DNA of 64,000 bases from Lactuca virosa. Lineage: Eukaryota > Streptophyta > Magnoliopsida > Asterales > Asteraceae. This document shows, one piece after another, positions 1 through 10,899 of this stretch; position 1 is the stretch's first letter; each line of letters opens with the position of its first letter. The notes beneath the pieces are model-generated. The model was not told where the DNA came from, did no database searches, and saw only the letters and a list, made by a program, of their open reading frames with translations. The stretch is taken from NCBI GenBank assembly GCA_928212115.1, contig CAKMRJ010000001.1, positions 176,700,030 to 176,764,029 on the forward strand, written 5' to 3'. Position numbers and translations under genes: made by a program.

Positions 1-751
1 TGTTGGATTAATGTCTAAGTCCATAACTCTTAATTGGTAAGACTTGACCCGACCCGGCATGGTCCATTTGGGTTGCATGGCATCATGCATTTGGATAGAC
101 TATAATGAGAGAAATAACACTTAAGGTTGGTTAATATATTATAAGTTCTAATATATTAATAAGGTTATTTAATTAGTATTGATCAAGAATTAATTTGGAA
201 TTAATTAAGTGATCAAAAGGAGACTAATTAAATATATGGGTTGATTGTGTAAATCATTCATTCTTATATATGTGGCTTGTGATCCAAGATTCCTTATGTT
301 GGACTAAGTCCATGGGGTGACCCATGGATACTCCATGGAGGTTAAAATCCATGGAGCATAAGGAATGGGTAAAGTTATGAGTTACATGGTGTAAACCCTA
401 ATAGCCACCCATATAAAAGATCCCATGGCTCAAGAAATCGTGCACTAATGTGTGAGTGTGAGGGCTAGACGATTTCAAGGAGTGTTCAAGTTTCTCTCAG
501 TTATCCAAGTGTATTTGGTGTTGTGTGAACCATTTGAGTGTCACACTTGGGGCACTAGGCACTCAAGCTTCATGAAGACATTCTACATCAAAGAGGTCTG
601 TATTCTATCTTGTTATATTTATTATTTTGTATGCTAGATTAGGATAATACCTTGGATGTTCATAATTGTATGTATAATAGAGAAAACATAGATCCAAGGT
701 ATTTAGGGTTGCATGTACACTTTAGGAGTGTTAGAATGCTCATAACCAACA
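1..751 (+). repeat. 5' LTR of the Copia-type element
   Basis: Begins TGTTGGATTAATG and ends ACCAACA, matching 9078-9830 almost throughout with scattered substitutions and single-base indels. A TATA-like box at 411-418 would place the transcription start around 440. The window begins exactly at the LTR start, so a few bases further left cannot be excluded. Confidence 0.9.
411..418 (+). promoter_or_regulatory. TATA-like box in Copia-type 5' LTR
   Basis: The string ATATAAAA lies two thirds of the way along the LTR and is repeated at 9486-9493 in the partner LTR. The position fits a U3/R promoter. Confidence 0.55.
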
Positions 752-764
752 GTGTATCAGAGCC
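752..764 (+). other. Primer-binding site (tRNA-Met type), degenerate
   Basis: GTGTATCAGAGCC directly follows the LTR and resembles TGGTATCAGAGC, the initiator tRNA-Met site of plant retroelements, with one G missing. The copy after the right LTR (9831-9844) has the intact GTGGTATCAGAG. Confidence 0.75.
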
Positions 765-1891
765 TAGGCTTGTTTTCTTGTTATGTTGCAACAAGCTGAA
801 AAATCGAGTTGGATGCATATATTCGATTGTTTTGGCTGGAACTGGGGACTAGGAACATTACCCTAAGATGTTTTTGGACTTATAAACTTGTTTTGATGTG
901 GTAATGTTCATGCTAATCCAATTTCTAAGATAATTGTCATAATTTCAAGATTTGTATTAGTTTGTATGTTCATGCTAATTCTTGAAGATGATGATTTGAA
1001 TTATCTTGTTCTTATGAGGTTCTTAGATTAATAGAAAAGTTGTGTGAAATAGTTGTTTTCAATCCATTTTAATCTAAGAGTTGATTCCAAAGTGTGTTTT
1101 TGAACTTGTCCTCAAGTTATATGAAAAGTCACATTTAAGAATCATATAAAACTCAAAAAGTTGGCAAGGTTACAAAATGAAGAGTCTAGTTCTAATTAAA
1201 TGGTTTTATGACTCCATAACTTGTCCCAAGTTATGGAGGTTCAAGAGTCTCTTCATTAAATTAAAAAAAAAATGTAACCTTAATTAGTTCCATAAGTTAC
1301 AATAAAAAAAAGTTATTTTTTTATTAATTAGTTTAAAGTCTTCCATAACTTGTCCTCAAGTTATGGCACTTGAGAGTTTTTTTTTTTTTTAATTAAAACT
1401 ACTTTAAACTCATAAGTTATGGAATTAATTAGTTTGAATAGTTTCAAAACTTGCCTCACGTTTGGAATTTGAAAAGTTTTCACTTATGAATACTTTAATT
1501 CCAAGTTAGCCCTTAGAATTTTAAAAGTTAAAAATTCAACCCTTATACTTTATAATATTATAAGTTAATAATATTTATATATATGTATAAGAGTAAAGTC
1601 AGTCTTACCGTTAGTAGGCCTCATTCACGAAGCCGGGGTCTATAAGGGGGGTATAAGGTTATGCCTATAAAATGGCAGTTTAATGGGTGTCCACTCTCAC
1701 CACCGCTTCCTTGACTGGTGGAGGGTCGTTAGCCGAACGGGTAGGACAAGGACTATAATTCTCCTTTCATTAAAAGTATTAATGATAAATACTAAGTAAC
1801 TAAACTCTTATTAATACCCAATCTTAGTTACTTAGGAAAATGTGAATTTGGTGCTAACCCATGAAATTACACTTTGCACTTTGCTTAAGTC

Positions 1892-1926
1892 GTTAGTGGA
1901 GCGTGTGTGTTAACCGGCACACTAAC
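1892..1926 (+). other. Type I hairpin, copy a
   Basis: Stem GTTAGTG (1892-1898) pairs with CACTAAC (1920-1926). The loop contains GAGCGTGTGTG followed by TTAACCGGCA. The same loop recurs at 1974-2009, 4489-4523 and 6861-6896. Confidence 0.7.
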
Positions 1927-1973
1927 CTGGACTTAACAAGGTAGGGAAAAGGGTAACTTAATATTATCATAGT

Positions 1974-2009
1974 ATCGGTGGAGCGTGTGTGGTTAACCGG
2001 CACACTGAT
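1974..2009 (+). other. Type I hairpin, copy b, with a different stem
   Basis: Stem ATCGGTG (1974-1980) pairs with CACTGAT (2003-2009), including one G-U pair. The loop is the same as in copy a, but the stem sequence differs on both sides and still pairs. Confidence 0.65.
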
Positions 2010-2062
2010 TAAGGGGTAAATATTAAGGGTACCAAGTATATTTGCATGGTTATTCACACCTT

Positions 2063-2095
2063 GTTTTGTGATCCTCGGCATCCCAGTCACAAAAC
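2063..2095 (+). other. Type II hairpin (CGGCATCCC loop), copy a
   Basis: A perfect 9-bp stem GTTTTGTGA (2063-2071) with TCACAAAAC (2087-2095) closes a 15-nt loop containing CGGCATCCC. Confidence 0.7.
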
Positions 2096-2242
2096 CTGAA
2101 GGGCACACTCGAGATTGAAACATGCCTTTGAACAGTTCAATGAATCTCAAAGATCTAGGACTTTCAAATCCAATTAAAACCTAATAAATTATTTCGTTTT
2201 TCATGGTGGAAATTGGTGAATCGTCATTCACCTACCTTCAAA

Positions 2243-2289
2243 TATTTTATAGCTTGGATTACGGCATCCCTCTTCTAATTTATAAAATA
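2243..2289 (+). other. Type II hairpin (CGGCATCCC loop), copy b
   Basis: A perfect 9-bp outer stem TATTTTATA (2243-2251) pairs with TATAAAATA (2281-2289). A short inner stem, 2257-2260 with 2277-2280 including one G-U pair, closes a loop with ACGGCATCCC. The stem is unrelated to that of copy a. Confidence 0.65.
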
Positions 2290-4488
2290 GTTTGTTGGGT
2301 CCTAGCCTTAATATTTCATATTGGGGTGTCATATTAAGGACTTTAAATCAACTATCTTGAATATCTCCAAAAGATGTCTGGTCTAGACATTTATGATCTT
2401 CCCAAATCCTTGAAACAAGCTTTCCTAAATGAAGATGATGTCCCATGGATATCATACTTCTTTCACCTCCTCCATTATTCTCCCTAACCCACAAGTTCCT
2501 AAAAAGTTTAAGGTCACTCAAGCCCTATTGGCAAGGCAAGGTCTAGGTGTGATCACATCTTGGAGATGTAGTCACATATTGACAAGCCGGGAGAGTTGGG
2601 TGTCAAAGTCTTGAGAAAGTTGGGGCTCAACTACTTTCTAAGTCACATAGTGAGTTCTTTTGGGAATCCTATGAAACAGACTAAGACAAGACCCTTAATG
2701 ATCTTATCTATTTGCTAAGATCAACTTCCTAAAACGCTATGGACATTGCAATGATACATTGGAATCCAGTAAAAGCTCTCTCTTCCCAATGGAAAAGGGA
2801 TCGGCCATAGTCAACTCGTTGACCCAATGTAAAGAGAGAGGCGAAGTCTGAGATAGTCCCATTATCAAGGGTCCATAGGTAACTATTGCCAAAGGAAGGG
2901 GGCATTGGTTACGAAGCTGCCAAATTTACCTAAGGATGTTAAAGTCAATAAGTTTGGCTCTACTTCAGGTAAAGTCCATTGTCTAAACTCTATTAATTAC
3001 ATGCTGATTCTGATCGCGAAGATGGATTTCAATCGCATGGTCGGTGATCAGAATTTTGGGCTATTACTTAAGAGTTATGATATTTATATTGCTTGGAATA
3101 GATAACAACAAGGTTTTCATATGGATGTAAGGATAAGTTTTTCCGCAAAGTTTTAAAATAAAAGAAAAAGGTTTTGATTTTATTTATTTAAGTATCCTTA
3201 CAATGGCATTTGTGAAAAGTTGTTGCTTATAAGATTCCATTGATAGCAATATTGGAAAAATGGATTTGATTCTTTCGGTTGTGGTAGTGTCTAATATTAC
3301 CAAATAAGGAAAGATTCTCATCACCCAAGGTTCAATTGGACCGAAACTTGGAATCATGCAAGTTGTATAGTATGATGAATGAGAACTTTCAGCTTGGAAA
3401 ATTAAGACTAATTCCTTATGTGAATAAGGAAAGGACTAAGGGATCGAGTACACATTCTTGTGCACTGGTCAAGTCCACCACAAAAGATCAAGAAGACTAT
3501 TCGTCATGATTTACTTAAGTTCAGTAAATATGGTTATACTTATAAGTTAAGTATAAGTCTGTAGCATTGGAGAAGTTTCAATGTGAGACAGAAGAATAAG
3601 AAGAACCAAAGTATGGCAGAAAGATAAAAGTTTCTCAAATCTGAAAAGAATGGGAGAGTACTTTAGTATCATGTTTATGATCATCTTAATGATTAAGATA
3701 CCATATCACAATTGGTCCTCTAAAGTCATCTTAGTGCATTCTTATGACTACGAAGAGGAGTCATGAATTGTTGAAATGGTTTTTAAATCAAAAAGATGAG
3801 TCATACTTCGTTCCAAAACAATTCTTAGAGTCATACTCCAAGATTGTAACTTGAGTGACATATCTTAAAGAGGGTTTGTTAACACTAGTCAAATGTAAGA
3901 GTAAAAGGTTATCTACTCTTGTACATTTGAAATTGGTAAGTTGTGATGTTTTGGATAAAACAGAGACCAACTTAGGCCAATTGTGTAAAGTGTTAGTCTT
4001 GATAAAGAATCCGCACTATCTCTTGAATATTTGACAAGGGAGTCTTATATGTCAAGAGGACAGTGGGAGTCTTAAAGCTCTTGAAAGTTTCAAGACTTAA
4101 TCAAGAATAAAACCTAAAGTCCTTCACTAGCACACGACTTGAGGTTTATAACCTATCGTGTTGAATTTTTGTGCCTATTCAAGTTGGCTTTGCATAGGAG
4201 TTCTGAGAGTTCTCAATTGGTTGCACAACTACTTGGAAGCAATGGCAGGCACCTGAGCTGCCAAATGGCAAGAATTAAGATGCACAAGTTTAATCATATG
4301 AGTTTGGATTTGTCACTAACCTTGTCTTTGATTATGGTTTTGACAAATTCACATGGATAAGAACACATACACTATTAAATCTAAGTGTCATAAGGTTTCT
4401 CTCCGATTCATGCAAATGATGGTGAGGAAACACTTTCACTAAGTAGATTTAGCTAGATAGCAATTGTGATATTTGCATTCTCCAAGTC

Positions 4489-4523
4489 GTTAGTGGCGCG
4501 TGTTGTTTTACCGGCACACTAAC
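4489..4523 (+). other. Type I hairpin, copy c
   Basis: GTTAGTG (4489-4495) pairs with CACTAAC (4517-4523). The loop is slightly degenerate (GCGCGTGTTG). This copy lies in tandem copy A and corresponds to 6861-6896 in copy B. Confidence 0.65.
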
Positions 4524-4546
4524 ATGGACTTGTGAGAAGTGGCAAA

Positions 4547-4609
4547 GGTCTAAACAATGAGACTATGATTACGACATCCCTTTTCATAGTTCTAAAATTG
4601 TTTGAGACC
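4547..4609 (+). other. Type II hairpin, copy c
   Basis: The outer stem GGTCTAAACAAT pairs with ATTGTTTGAGACC with one bulged G. The inner stem ACTATGA (4562-4568) pairs with TCATAGT (4584-4590). The 15-nt loop carries ACGACATCCC, a one-base variant. It is the tandem-duplicate counterpart of 6921-6981. Confidence 0.65.
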
Positions 4610-6860
4610 ACATGAGCTATTAAGAGAGGTGTATGATTTTGATAAAGTTTTATCAACCAAAACAATCTAGTATCAGAAATTGGAACTTTGGTTAAAGGAA
4701 AGTCAGCTGATTTCTGAGTACATGTCAAAGCTATGGGAGCATAAGTGTTATGCTAATAATCATCATGTTAGTTGGAGCATGATATGATAATTATGACAAA
4801 GGTTGCAAGTTAGCAATTTTAATTATAGAAAACAAACTTTTCAATTCGTGAGGTTGCAGGGGTTGAAAAAGTTGTTTTGCTTAATTAAGGGAAAGGAGAG
4901 GAAATTATACTTCATTTCAATTCTAAAAGCTTAGATTGAGATTTTAATCGTATTTAATCAAGGATATATATATGAATTTCATGTTGGAATGGCTCAACTA
5001 CTTTCTAAGTCACATAGTGAGTTCATTTGGGAATCCTATGAAACAGACTAAGACAAGACCCTTAATGATCTTATCTATTTGCTAAGATCAACTTCCTAAA
5101 CGCTATGGACATTGACAATGATGACATTGGATATCCAGTAAAGCTCTCTCTTCCAATGGAAAGGGATCGACCATAGTCAACTCGGTTGACCCAATGGTAA
5201 AGAGAGAGGCGAAAGTCTGAGATAGTCCCATTATCAAGGGTCCATAGTAACTATTGCCAAAGGAAGGGGCATTGGTTACGAAGCTGCCAAATTTACCTAA
5301 GGATGTTAAAGTCAATAAGTTTGGCTCTACTTCAGGTAAAGTCCATTGTCTAACTCTATTAAGTACATGCTGATTCTGATCGCGAAGATGGATTTCAATC
5401 GCATGGTTCGGTGATCAGAATTTTGGGCTATTACTTAAGAGTTATGATATTTATATTGCTTAGGAATAGATAACAACAAGGTTTTCATATGGATTGTAAG
5501 GATAAGTTTTTCCGCAAAGTTTTAAAATAAAAGAAAAAGGTTTTGATTTTATTTATTTTAAGTATCCTTACAATGGCATTTGTGAAAAGTTGTTGCTTAT
5601 AAGATTCCATTGATAGCAATATTGGAAAAATGGATTTGATTCTTTCGGTTGTGGTAGTGTCTAATATTACCAAATAAGGAAAGATTCTCATCACCCAAGG
5701 TTCAATTGGACCGAAACTTGGAATCATGCAAGTTGTATAGTATGATGAATGAGAACTTTCAGCTTGGAAAATTAAGACTAATTCCTTATGTGAATAAGGA
5801 AAGGACTAAGGGATCGAGTACACATTCTTGTGCACTGGTCAAGTCCACCACAAAAGATCAAGAAGGACTATTCGTCATGATTTACTTAAGTTCAGTAAAT
5901 ATGGTTATACTTATAAGTTTAAGTATAAGTCTGTAGCATTGGAGAAGTTTCAATGTGAGACAGAACGAATAAGAAGAATCAAAGTATGGCAGAAAGATAA
6001 AAGTTTCTCAAATCTGAAAAGATGGGAGAGTACTTTAGTATCATGTTATGATCATCTTAATGATTAAGATACCATATCACAATTGGTCCTCTAAAGTCAT
6101 CTTAGTGCATTCTTATGACTAAGAAGAGGAGTCATGAATTGTTGAAATGGTTAAATCAAAAGATGAGTCATACTTCGTTCCAAAACAATTCTTAGAGTCA
6201 TACTCCAAGATTGTAACTTGAGTGACATATCTTAAAGAGGGTTTGTTAACACTAGTCAAATGTAAGAGTAAAAGGTTATCTACTCTTGTACATTTGAAAT
6301 TGGTAAGTTGTGATGTTTTGGATAAAACAGAGACCAACTTAGGCCAATTGTGTAAAGTGTTAGTCTTGATAAAGAATCGCACTATCTCTTGAATATTTGA
6401 CAAGGGAGTCTTATATGTCAAGAGGACAGTGGGAGTCTTAAAGCTCTTGAAAGTTTCAAGACTTAATCAAGAATAAAACCTAAAGTCCTTCACTAGCACA
6501 CGACTTGAGGTTTATAACCTATCGTGTTGAAATTTTTGTGCCTATTCAAGTTGGCTTTGCATAGGAGTTCTGAGAGTTCTCAATTGGTTGCACAACTACT
6601 TGGAAGCAATGGCAGGCACCTGAGCTGCCAAATGGCAAGAATTTAAGATTGCACAAGTTTAATCAATATGAGTTTGGATTTGTCACTAACCTTGTCTTGT
6701 GATTATGGTTTTGACAAATTCACATGGATAAGAACACATACACTATTAAATCTAAGTGTCATAAGGTTTCTCTCCGATTCATGAAAATGATGGTGAGGAA
6801 ACACTTTCACTAAGTAGATTTTAGCTAGATAGCAATTGTGATATTTGCATTCTCAAAGTC

Positions 6861-6896
6861 GTTAGTGGAGCGTGTGTGGTTTACCGGCACACTAAC
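6861..6896 (+). other. Type I hairpin, copy d
   Basis: GTTAGTG (6861-6867) pairs with CACTAAC (6890-6896). The loop reads GAGCGTGTGTGG then TTTACCGGCA. A type II hairpin follows 24 bases later. Confidence 0.7.
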
Positions 6897-6920
6897 ATGG
6901 ACTTGTGAGAAGTGGCAAAG

Positions 6921-6981
6921 GTCTAAACAATTGAGACTATGATTACGGCATCCCTTTTCATAGTTCTAAAATTGTTTAGAC
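6921..6981 (+). other. Type II hairpin, copy d
   Basis: A perfect 12-bp outer stem GTCTAAACAATT (6921-6932) pairs with AATTGTTTAGAC (6970-6981). A perfect 7-bp inner stem ACTATGA (6936-6942) pairs with TCATAGT (6958-6964). The 15-nt loop is TTACGGCATCCCTTT. This is the most regular member of the set. Confidence 0.75.
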
Positions 6982-7350
6982 ACACATGTGAGCTATCTAA
7001 GAGAGGTGTATGATTTTGATAAAGTTTTATCAAAACAATCTAGTATCAGAAATCTGAACTTTGGTAAGAAAGTCAGCTGATTTCTGAGTACATGTCAAAG
7101 CTAGTGGGAGCATAAGTGTTATGCTAATAATCATCATGTTAGTGGGAGCATGATAATTATGACAAAGGTTGCAAGTTAGCAATGTTAATTATAGAAAACA
7201 AAAGTTTCAATTCGTGAGGTTGCAGGGGTTGAAAAAGTGTTTTGCTATAATTAAGGGAGAGGAAATATACTTCATTTCAATTCTAAAAGCTTAGATTGAG
7301 ATTTTAATCGTATTTAATCAAGGATATATATATGAATTTCATGTTGGAAT

Positions 7351-9066
7351 GGCTCAACATAAGGAAATTCTATATATGGGTCCATTATTTGCGTTCTAAA
7401 ATTCGATTATGATTACGGCATCCCTTTTCATAATCTGAATTTTGAGAACTTGGCAAATTGAAATGGAAATATTATAGCAAAAGACTGGTTTAGTCTTTAT
7501 GTGAGACATCATGAATCGTGTCCCATATGCTTCGGATATAGGATCGATTACATGTGCTATATTCATCCTTTCTAAAATTTTCCAAATGCCTGGGGCATTA
7601 TGAAGGGAAAAGGTCTAGAATTGGATATGACTAAAATGATTAAGCAATTGTCGAGGACAATCTAAGGTTTACCAAAGATTGGTTGCTCAAGGACAGTTGG
7701 AAGTATAATGTTAATTCTGGAAGGACCATATTGACATAATCTGTAAGGAGGCAACTCTTGTTCAGAAGTGATAGTCAAAATGGAATATGGAAATGTTTCA
7801 AAGTTAGAAATTATTCAATCTGTGTAAGATTAGGAAACTTAATGAAAGAAGGATGTTTCCAAGGAGCTGATCTCCTTTGGAATGCTCTGTAATGATTGTT
7901 GTCAAGTCTTTCTGACTTCGTGCATAATCATTAAGAGGATCAATGCATATAAGTTTAGAATCTAACAGATTTCAGTAAATGGCATGAATTTGGAATTCTT
8001 GCATTTGCAGTAAGGATTTGGGACTGTGAAAAGAGGATCATTGGAGTGATGTTCAATTGATCTATTTTACAAAGTAAAGATCATAGACAAACATAGTATG
8101 CATACTTGGTGTATGGCATGACTAGTGTTTAGAAAACATAGTGTACATGCTTGGAGCATGGGACAACTATTGTTTTAAATTCAAGTATAAAGTTGATAAA
8201 ACCGAAACAATGAATAATGAGTAATCAGTATGGTGATAAATAAAAGTGTTTATTTATATTCATAGGGTTTGATACCATATTTGATTCATTTATTCTTGTG
8301 TTTCACTTTGCATGTTTTGACTTCCAGAATAACTAAGTCGCTCTTCCTGAATGATTAAGTTATTCAAACCATCCACAGTCGGTCATATGTTGGAAGTAGA
8401 TATGAATCAAGACTGTCATGGGTTGGTTTGTAGAGGTCCAAGTTGGTGAACAAAGTGGTGCTACAACACTCATGAGTGCTCATAAGTTCTGAGTATTGGA
8501 TTCAACCCGCGCTCATTTGAATCACTTCATGGATTTTATCACGAGTGATCATGAGACGATAATATCTTATATTCTTCAATCCTAGAGATATGAGTTGTTA
8601 CTATGAGTTGGTTATACATTGATTGCACGAAAACGCATTGGTAACTCGATGTTATAAAACGTGCCTTTGTGTATGATTCAACAAGTAGTAGAACAAGCCA
8701 TATGAGTCGAAGTTTATCCATTCCTTTTACCTTCGGGATAAAAGCGATATCTGTGGGCCCCTCGATGATTTAAAGATGATACATGTGAGTGCTTGGCCAA
8801 GCCAGGACTGATTTGATTTGTTCAATCAGTCAGTCATCATGAATCGGAAATCGAAACAACAAATGGACAGAGAGAATGATCGATAATCCATGTCTCAGTC
8901 CATATGATATCTAGAATGGATGAATATATGATCCCTTATCTAATGGACAAGTCATTGATAAAGGTCAGAGTTCATCGACAAGGTCAGAGTTCGACAGAAG
9001 CTTTTGAGAGCTACGATTGCTGATCGGTTCCTGAAGTCATACGCAATAATAGTTTTAGACTTATCC
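7351..9066 (+). other. Non-coding interior, right part
   Basis: No coding sequence recognised. Apart from the type II hairpin at 7393-7449, I see only short open frames on both strands and copia-like AGTGGGAGC stretches nearby (7102-7150). The sequence reaches the purine tract before the right LTR. Confidence 0.55.
7393..7449 (+). other. Type II hairpin, copy e
   Basis: Three stacked helices: GATTATGA (7405-7412) with TCATAATC (7428-7435), AAAATTC (7398-7404) with GAATTTT (7437-7443), and GTTCT (7393-7397) with AGAAC (7445-7449). Single-base bulges separate them. The 15-nt loop TTACGGCATCCCTTT is identical to copy d, while the stem is a different sequence. Confidence 0.75.
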
Positions 9067-9077
9067 AAGTGGGAGAC
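9067..9077 (+). other. Polypurine tract of the Copia-type element
   Basis: AAGTGGGAGAC lies immediately before the right LTR, as in plant Ty1/Copia elements, and would prime plus-strand DNA synthesis. Confidence 0.8.
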
Positions 9078-9830
9078 TGTTGGATTAATGTCTAAGTCCA
9101 TAACTATAATTGGTAAGACTTGACCCGACCTGGCATGGTCCATTTGGGTTGCATGACATCATGCATTTGGATAGACTATAATGAGAGAAATAACACTTAA
9201 GGTTGGTTAATATATTATAAGTTCTAATATATTAATAAGGTTATTTAATTAGCATTGATCAAGAATTAATTTGGAATTAATTAAGTGATCAAAAGGAGAC
9301 TAATTAAATCTATGGGTTGATTGTGTAAATCATTCATTCTTATATATGTGGGCTTGTGATCCAAGATTCCTTATGTTGGACTAAGTCCATGGGGTGACCC
9401 ATGGATACTCCATGGAGGTTAAAATCCATGGAGCATCAGGAATGGGTAAAGTTATGAGTTACATGGTGTAACCCTAATAGCCACCATATAAAAGAATCCC
9501 ATGGCTCAAGAAATCGTGCACTAATGTCTGAGTGTGACGGCTAGACGATTTCAAGGAGTGTTCAAGTTTCTCTCAAGTTATTCCAAGTGTATTTGGTGTT
9601 GTGTGAACCATTTGAGGTGTCACACTTGGGGCACTAGGCACTCAAGCTTCATGAAGACATTCTACATAAAAAAGGTATGTATTCTATCTTGTTATATTTA
9701 TTATTTTGTATGCTAGATTAGGATAATACCTTGGATGTTCATAATTGTATGTATAATTGAGAAAACATAGATCCAAGGTATTTAGGGTTGCATGTACACT
9801 TAGGAGTGTTAGAATGCTCATAACCCAACA
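9078..9830 (+). repeat. 3' LTR of the Copia-type element
   Basis: Starts TGTTGGATTAATG and ends CCCAACA, with a TATA-like box at 9486-9493. Unusually, the next bases are a primer-binding site rather than flanking DNA. Confidence 0.9.
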
Positions 9831-10063
9831 GTGGTATCAGAGACTAGGCTTGTTTTCATAGTGAGTGAGACCTTTATTCAAAATCGACGTATTCAAGCAT
9901 TCAATCATCGGTTGGACATTGGTAGGATACTTCAAGAAATTCCAAATCAGCAACCATATTCTGAGTTGGTTTCATGGATAGTTAAATATATGAAGCAGAT
10001 TGATCCAATAAAGAGTTGCTTTTTATAGTGACAACCATTGATGAATGCTTTGAAGATGAACAC
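9831..10063 (+). other. Second primer-binding site and short internal remnant
   Basis: GTGGTATCAGAGA at 9831 and about 14 further bases match the start of the interior at 752, then the sequence diverges. A 65-codon frame (9831-10028) includes EIPNQQPYSELVSWIVKY, which I do not recognise. The stretch ends at the Tat-type LTR, and 10059-10063 (AACAC) is its possible target site. Confidence 0.5.
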
Positions 10064-10644
10064 TGTTAAGGGTAAAGATCCTCAACCCTATCTAGGATCC
10101 CGGATCTTAAAAGGATTTTAAGGATCCCAAAACATACACCAGCATCCTGATTATTATCATTATTTCCAAAAAAGATTAACAACCGTATTTCTTGTTTATT
10201 CTTTTTTTTGTGCAGAAATAGTCAATAAAAGACTCATCTATTCCGGAGAATTACTTTAAACTGGCTTAACACCCGGAAAAACAAAGTCAAAGCAACATGT
10301 GAATACTTATTCAAAAGGATCCGGGGAAATATCGGACTTTTAGTTATTCAGATTAGACTATAAATATACATGTATAATTCACACTACAGACACATCTAGA
10401 GCTACTCAAACACTTGTATTTGTATTCATATCTGTAACTTGCATTCAAGTCCATAAAATCAAACAAGGCAGGTGATCATTATCACCTCCCAAGGTTTTAT
10501 ATCGGAGATCCTATCAACGATCAAGGGCTTTCCTTGTAAACCACCTTTTCATTTTGTTCTGAATACGATACTCATTATAGCTACAAAACGACAGCCTCTC
10601 ATTCAATTTGGTTGATTCTCATTTAATTGATTTTTACCGAAACA
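10064..10644 (+). repeat. 5' LTR of the Tat-type element
   Basis: Begins TGTTAAGGG and ends CCGAAACA, so it has TG...CA ends. A TATA-like box is at 10359-10366. No second copy exists in the window, so the left border is inferred from the terminal TG and the position of the primer site. Confidence 0.65.
10359..10366 (+). promoter_or_regulatory. TATA-like box in the Tat-type LTR
   Basis: TATAAATA lies about 285 bp before the LTR end, a plausible promoter position. Confidence 0.5.
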
Positions 10645-10646
10645 AT

Positions 10647-10664
10647 TTGGCGCCTACCGTGGGG
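10647..10664 (+). other. Primer-binding site of the Tat-type element
   Basis: TTGGCGCCTACCGTGGGG starts two or three bases after the LTR. The TGGCGCC core is usual for Tat and Athila Gypsy elements and differs from the tRNA-Met site of the chromoviruses here. Confidence 0.7.
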
Positions 10665-10899
10665 TCATGTTGTTCATAATTATCAAAAATCATTTGTACA
10701 CAACCAAACCTATCTTCTTCCTATATTCATCATATTTCCTCAAAAACTCTTCCACCACCTCCGATCGGACGCCCTAGTCATAGGAGAACTTCTGATGCAT
10801 CGAAGAAGATCACATCAGCAATTATTAGCCATGGGAATATAGGATCGCTAGGGTCCCAAGATCCTCCTGCTTTAATCTCTAACAAAGAAGTCTTCTCCA

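Larger units (their letters stand above)
765..2623 (+). other. Non-coding interior, left part, hairpin-rich
   Basis: No convincing coding sequence. An ATG at 2374 opens about 38 codons (starts MSGLDIYDLPKSLKQ) that might be a gag remnant, but this is weak. The stretch 1600-2300 is rich in inverted repeats. These include an 11-bp perfect stem, 1792-1802 with 1825-1835 (half-site CTAAGTAACTA), and the hairpins listed separately. Confidence 0.6.
2624..4990 (+). repeat. 2.37-kb tandem duplication, copy A
   Basis: Starts GGCTCAACTACTTTC and runs to ATGTTGGAAT at 4990, where the same sequence begins again. Comparison with copy B shows mainly single-base indels and substitutions. No reading frame spans it. 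It contains one type I and one type II hairpin. Confidence 0.9.
4991..7350 (+). repeat. 2.36-kb tandem duplication, copy B
   Basis: Repeats copy A from GGCTCAACTACTTTC to ATGTTGGAAT. The following GGCTCAAC at 7351 is the shared border sequence, as expected for a duplication between short direct repeats. Copy B contains bases missing from copy A and the reverse. Confidence 0.9.
1..9830 (+). mobile_element. Copia-type LTR element without gag/pol (LARD-like)
   Basis: Two direct LTRs of about 750 bp, each TGTT...AACA, flank an 8.3-kb interior. Just inside the left LTR is a degenerate tRNA-Met primer site, and just before the right LTR is the purine tract AAGTGGGAGAC that is typical of plant Ty1/Copia elements. 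I find no gag, protease, integrase or RT reading frame in the interior; the open frames are all under about 100 codons and resemble nothing I know. It is therefore best described as a large non-autonomous derivative that would depend on enzymes made elsewhere. The left LTR begins at base 1 of the window, so the target-site duplication cannot be checked. Confidence 0.85.

Noticed and set aside
1..9830. Possible Copia env-like or pol fragments in the interior
   Set aside because: Short frames such as those at 5706-6067 and 6119-6421 are duplicated between the two tandem copies with different frameshifts, and none matches a known domain by eye.
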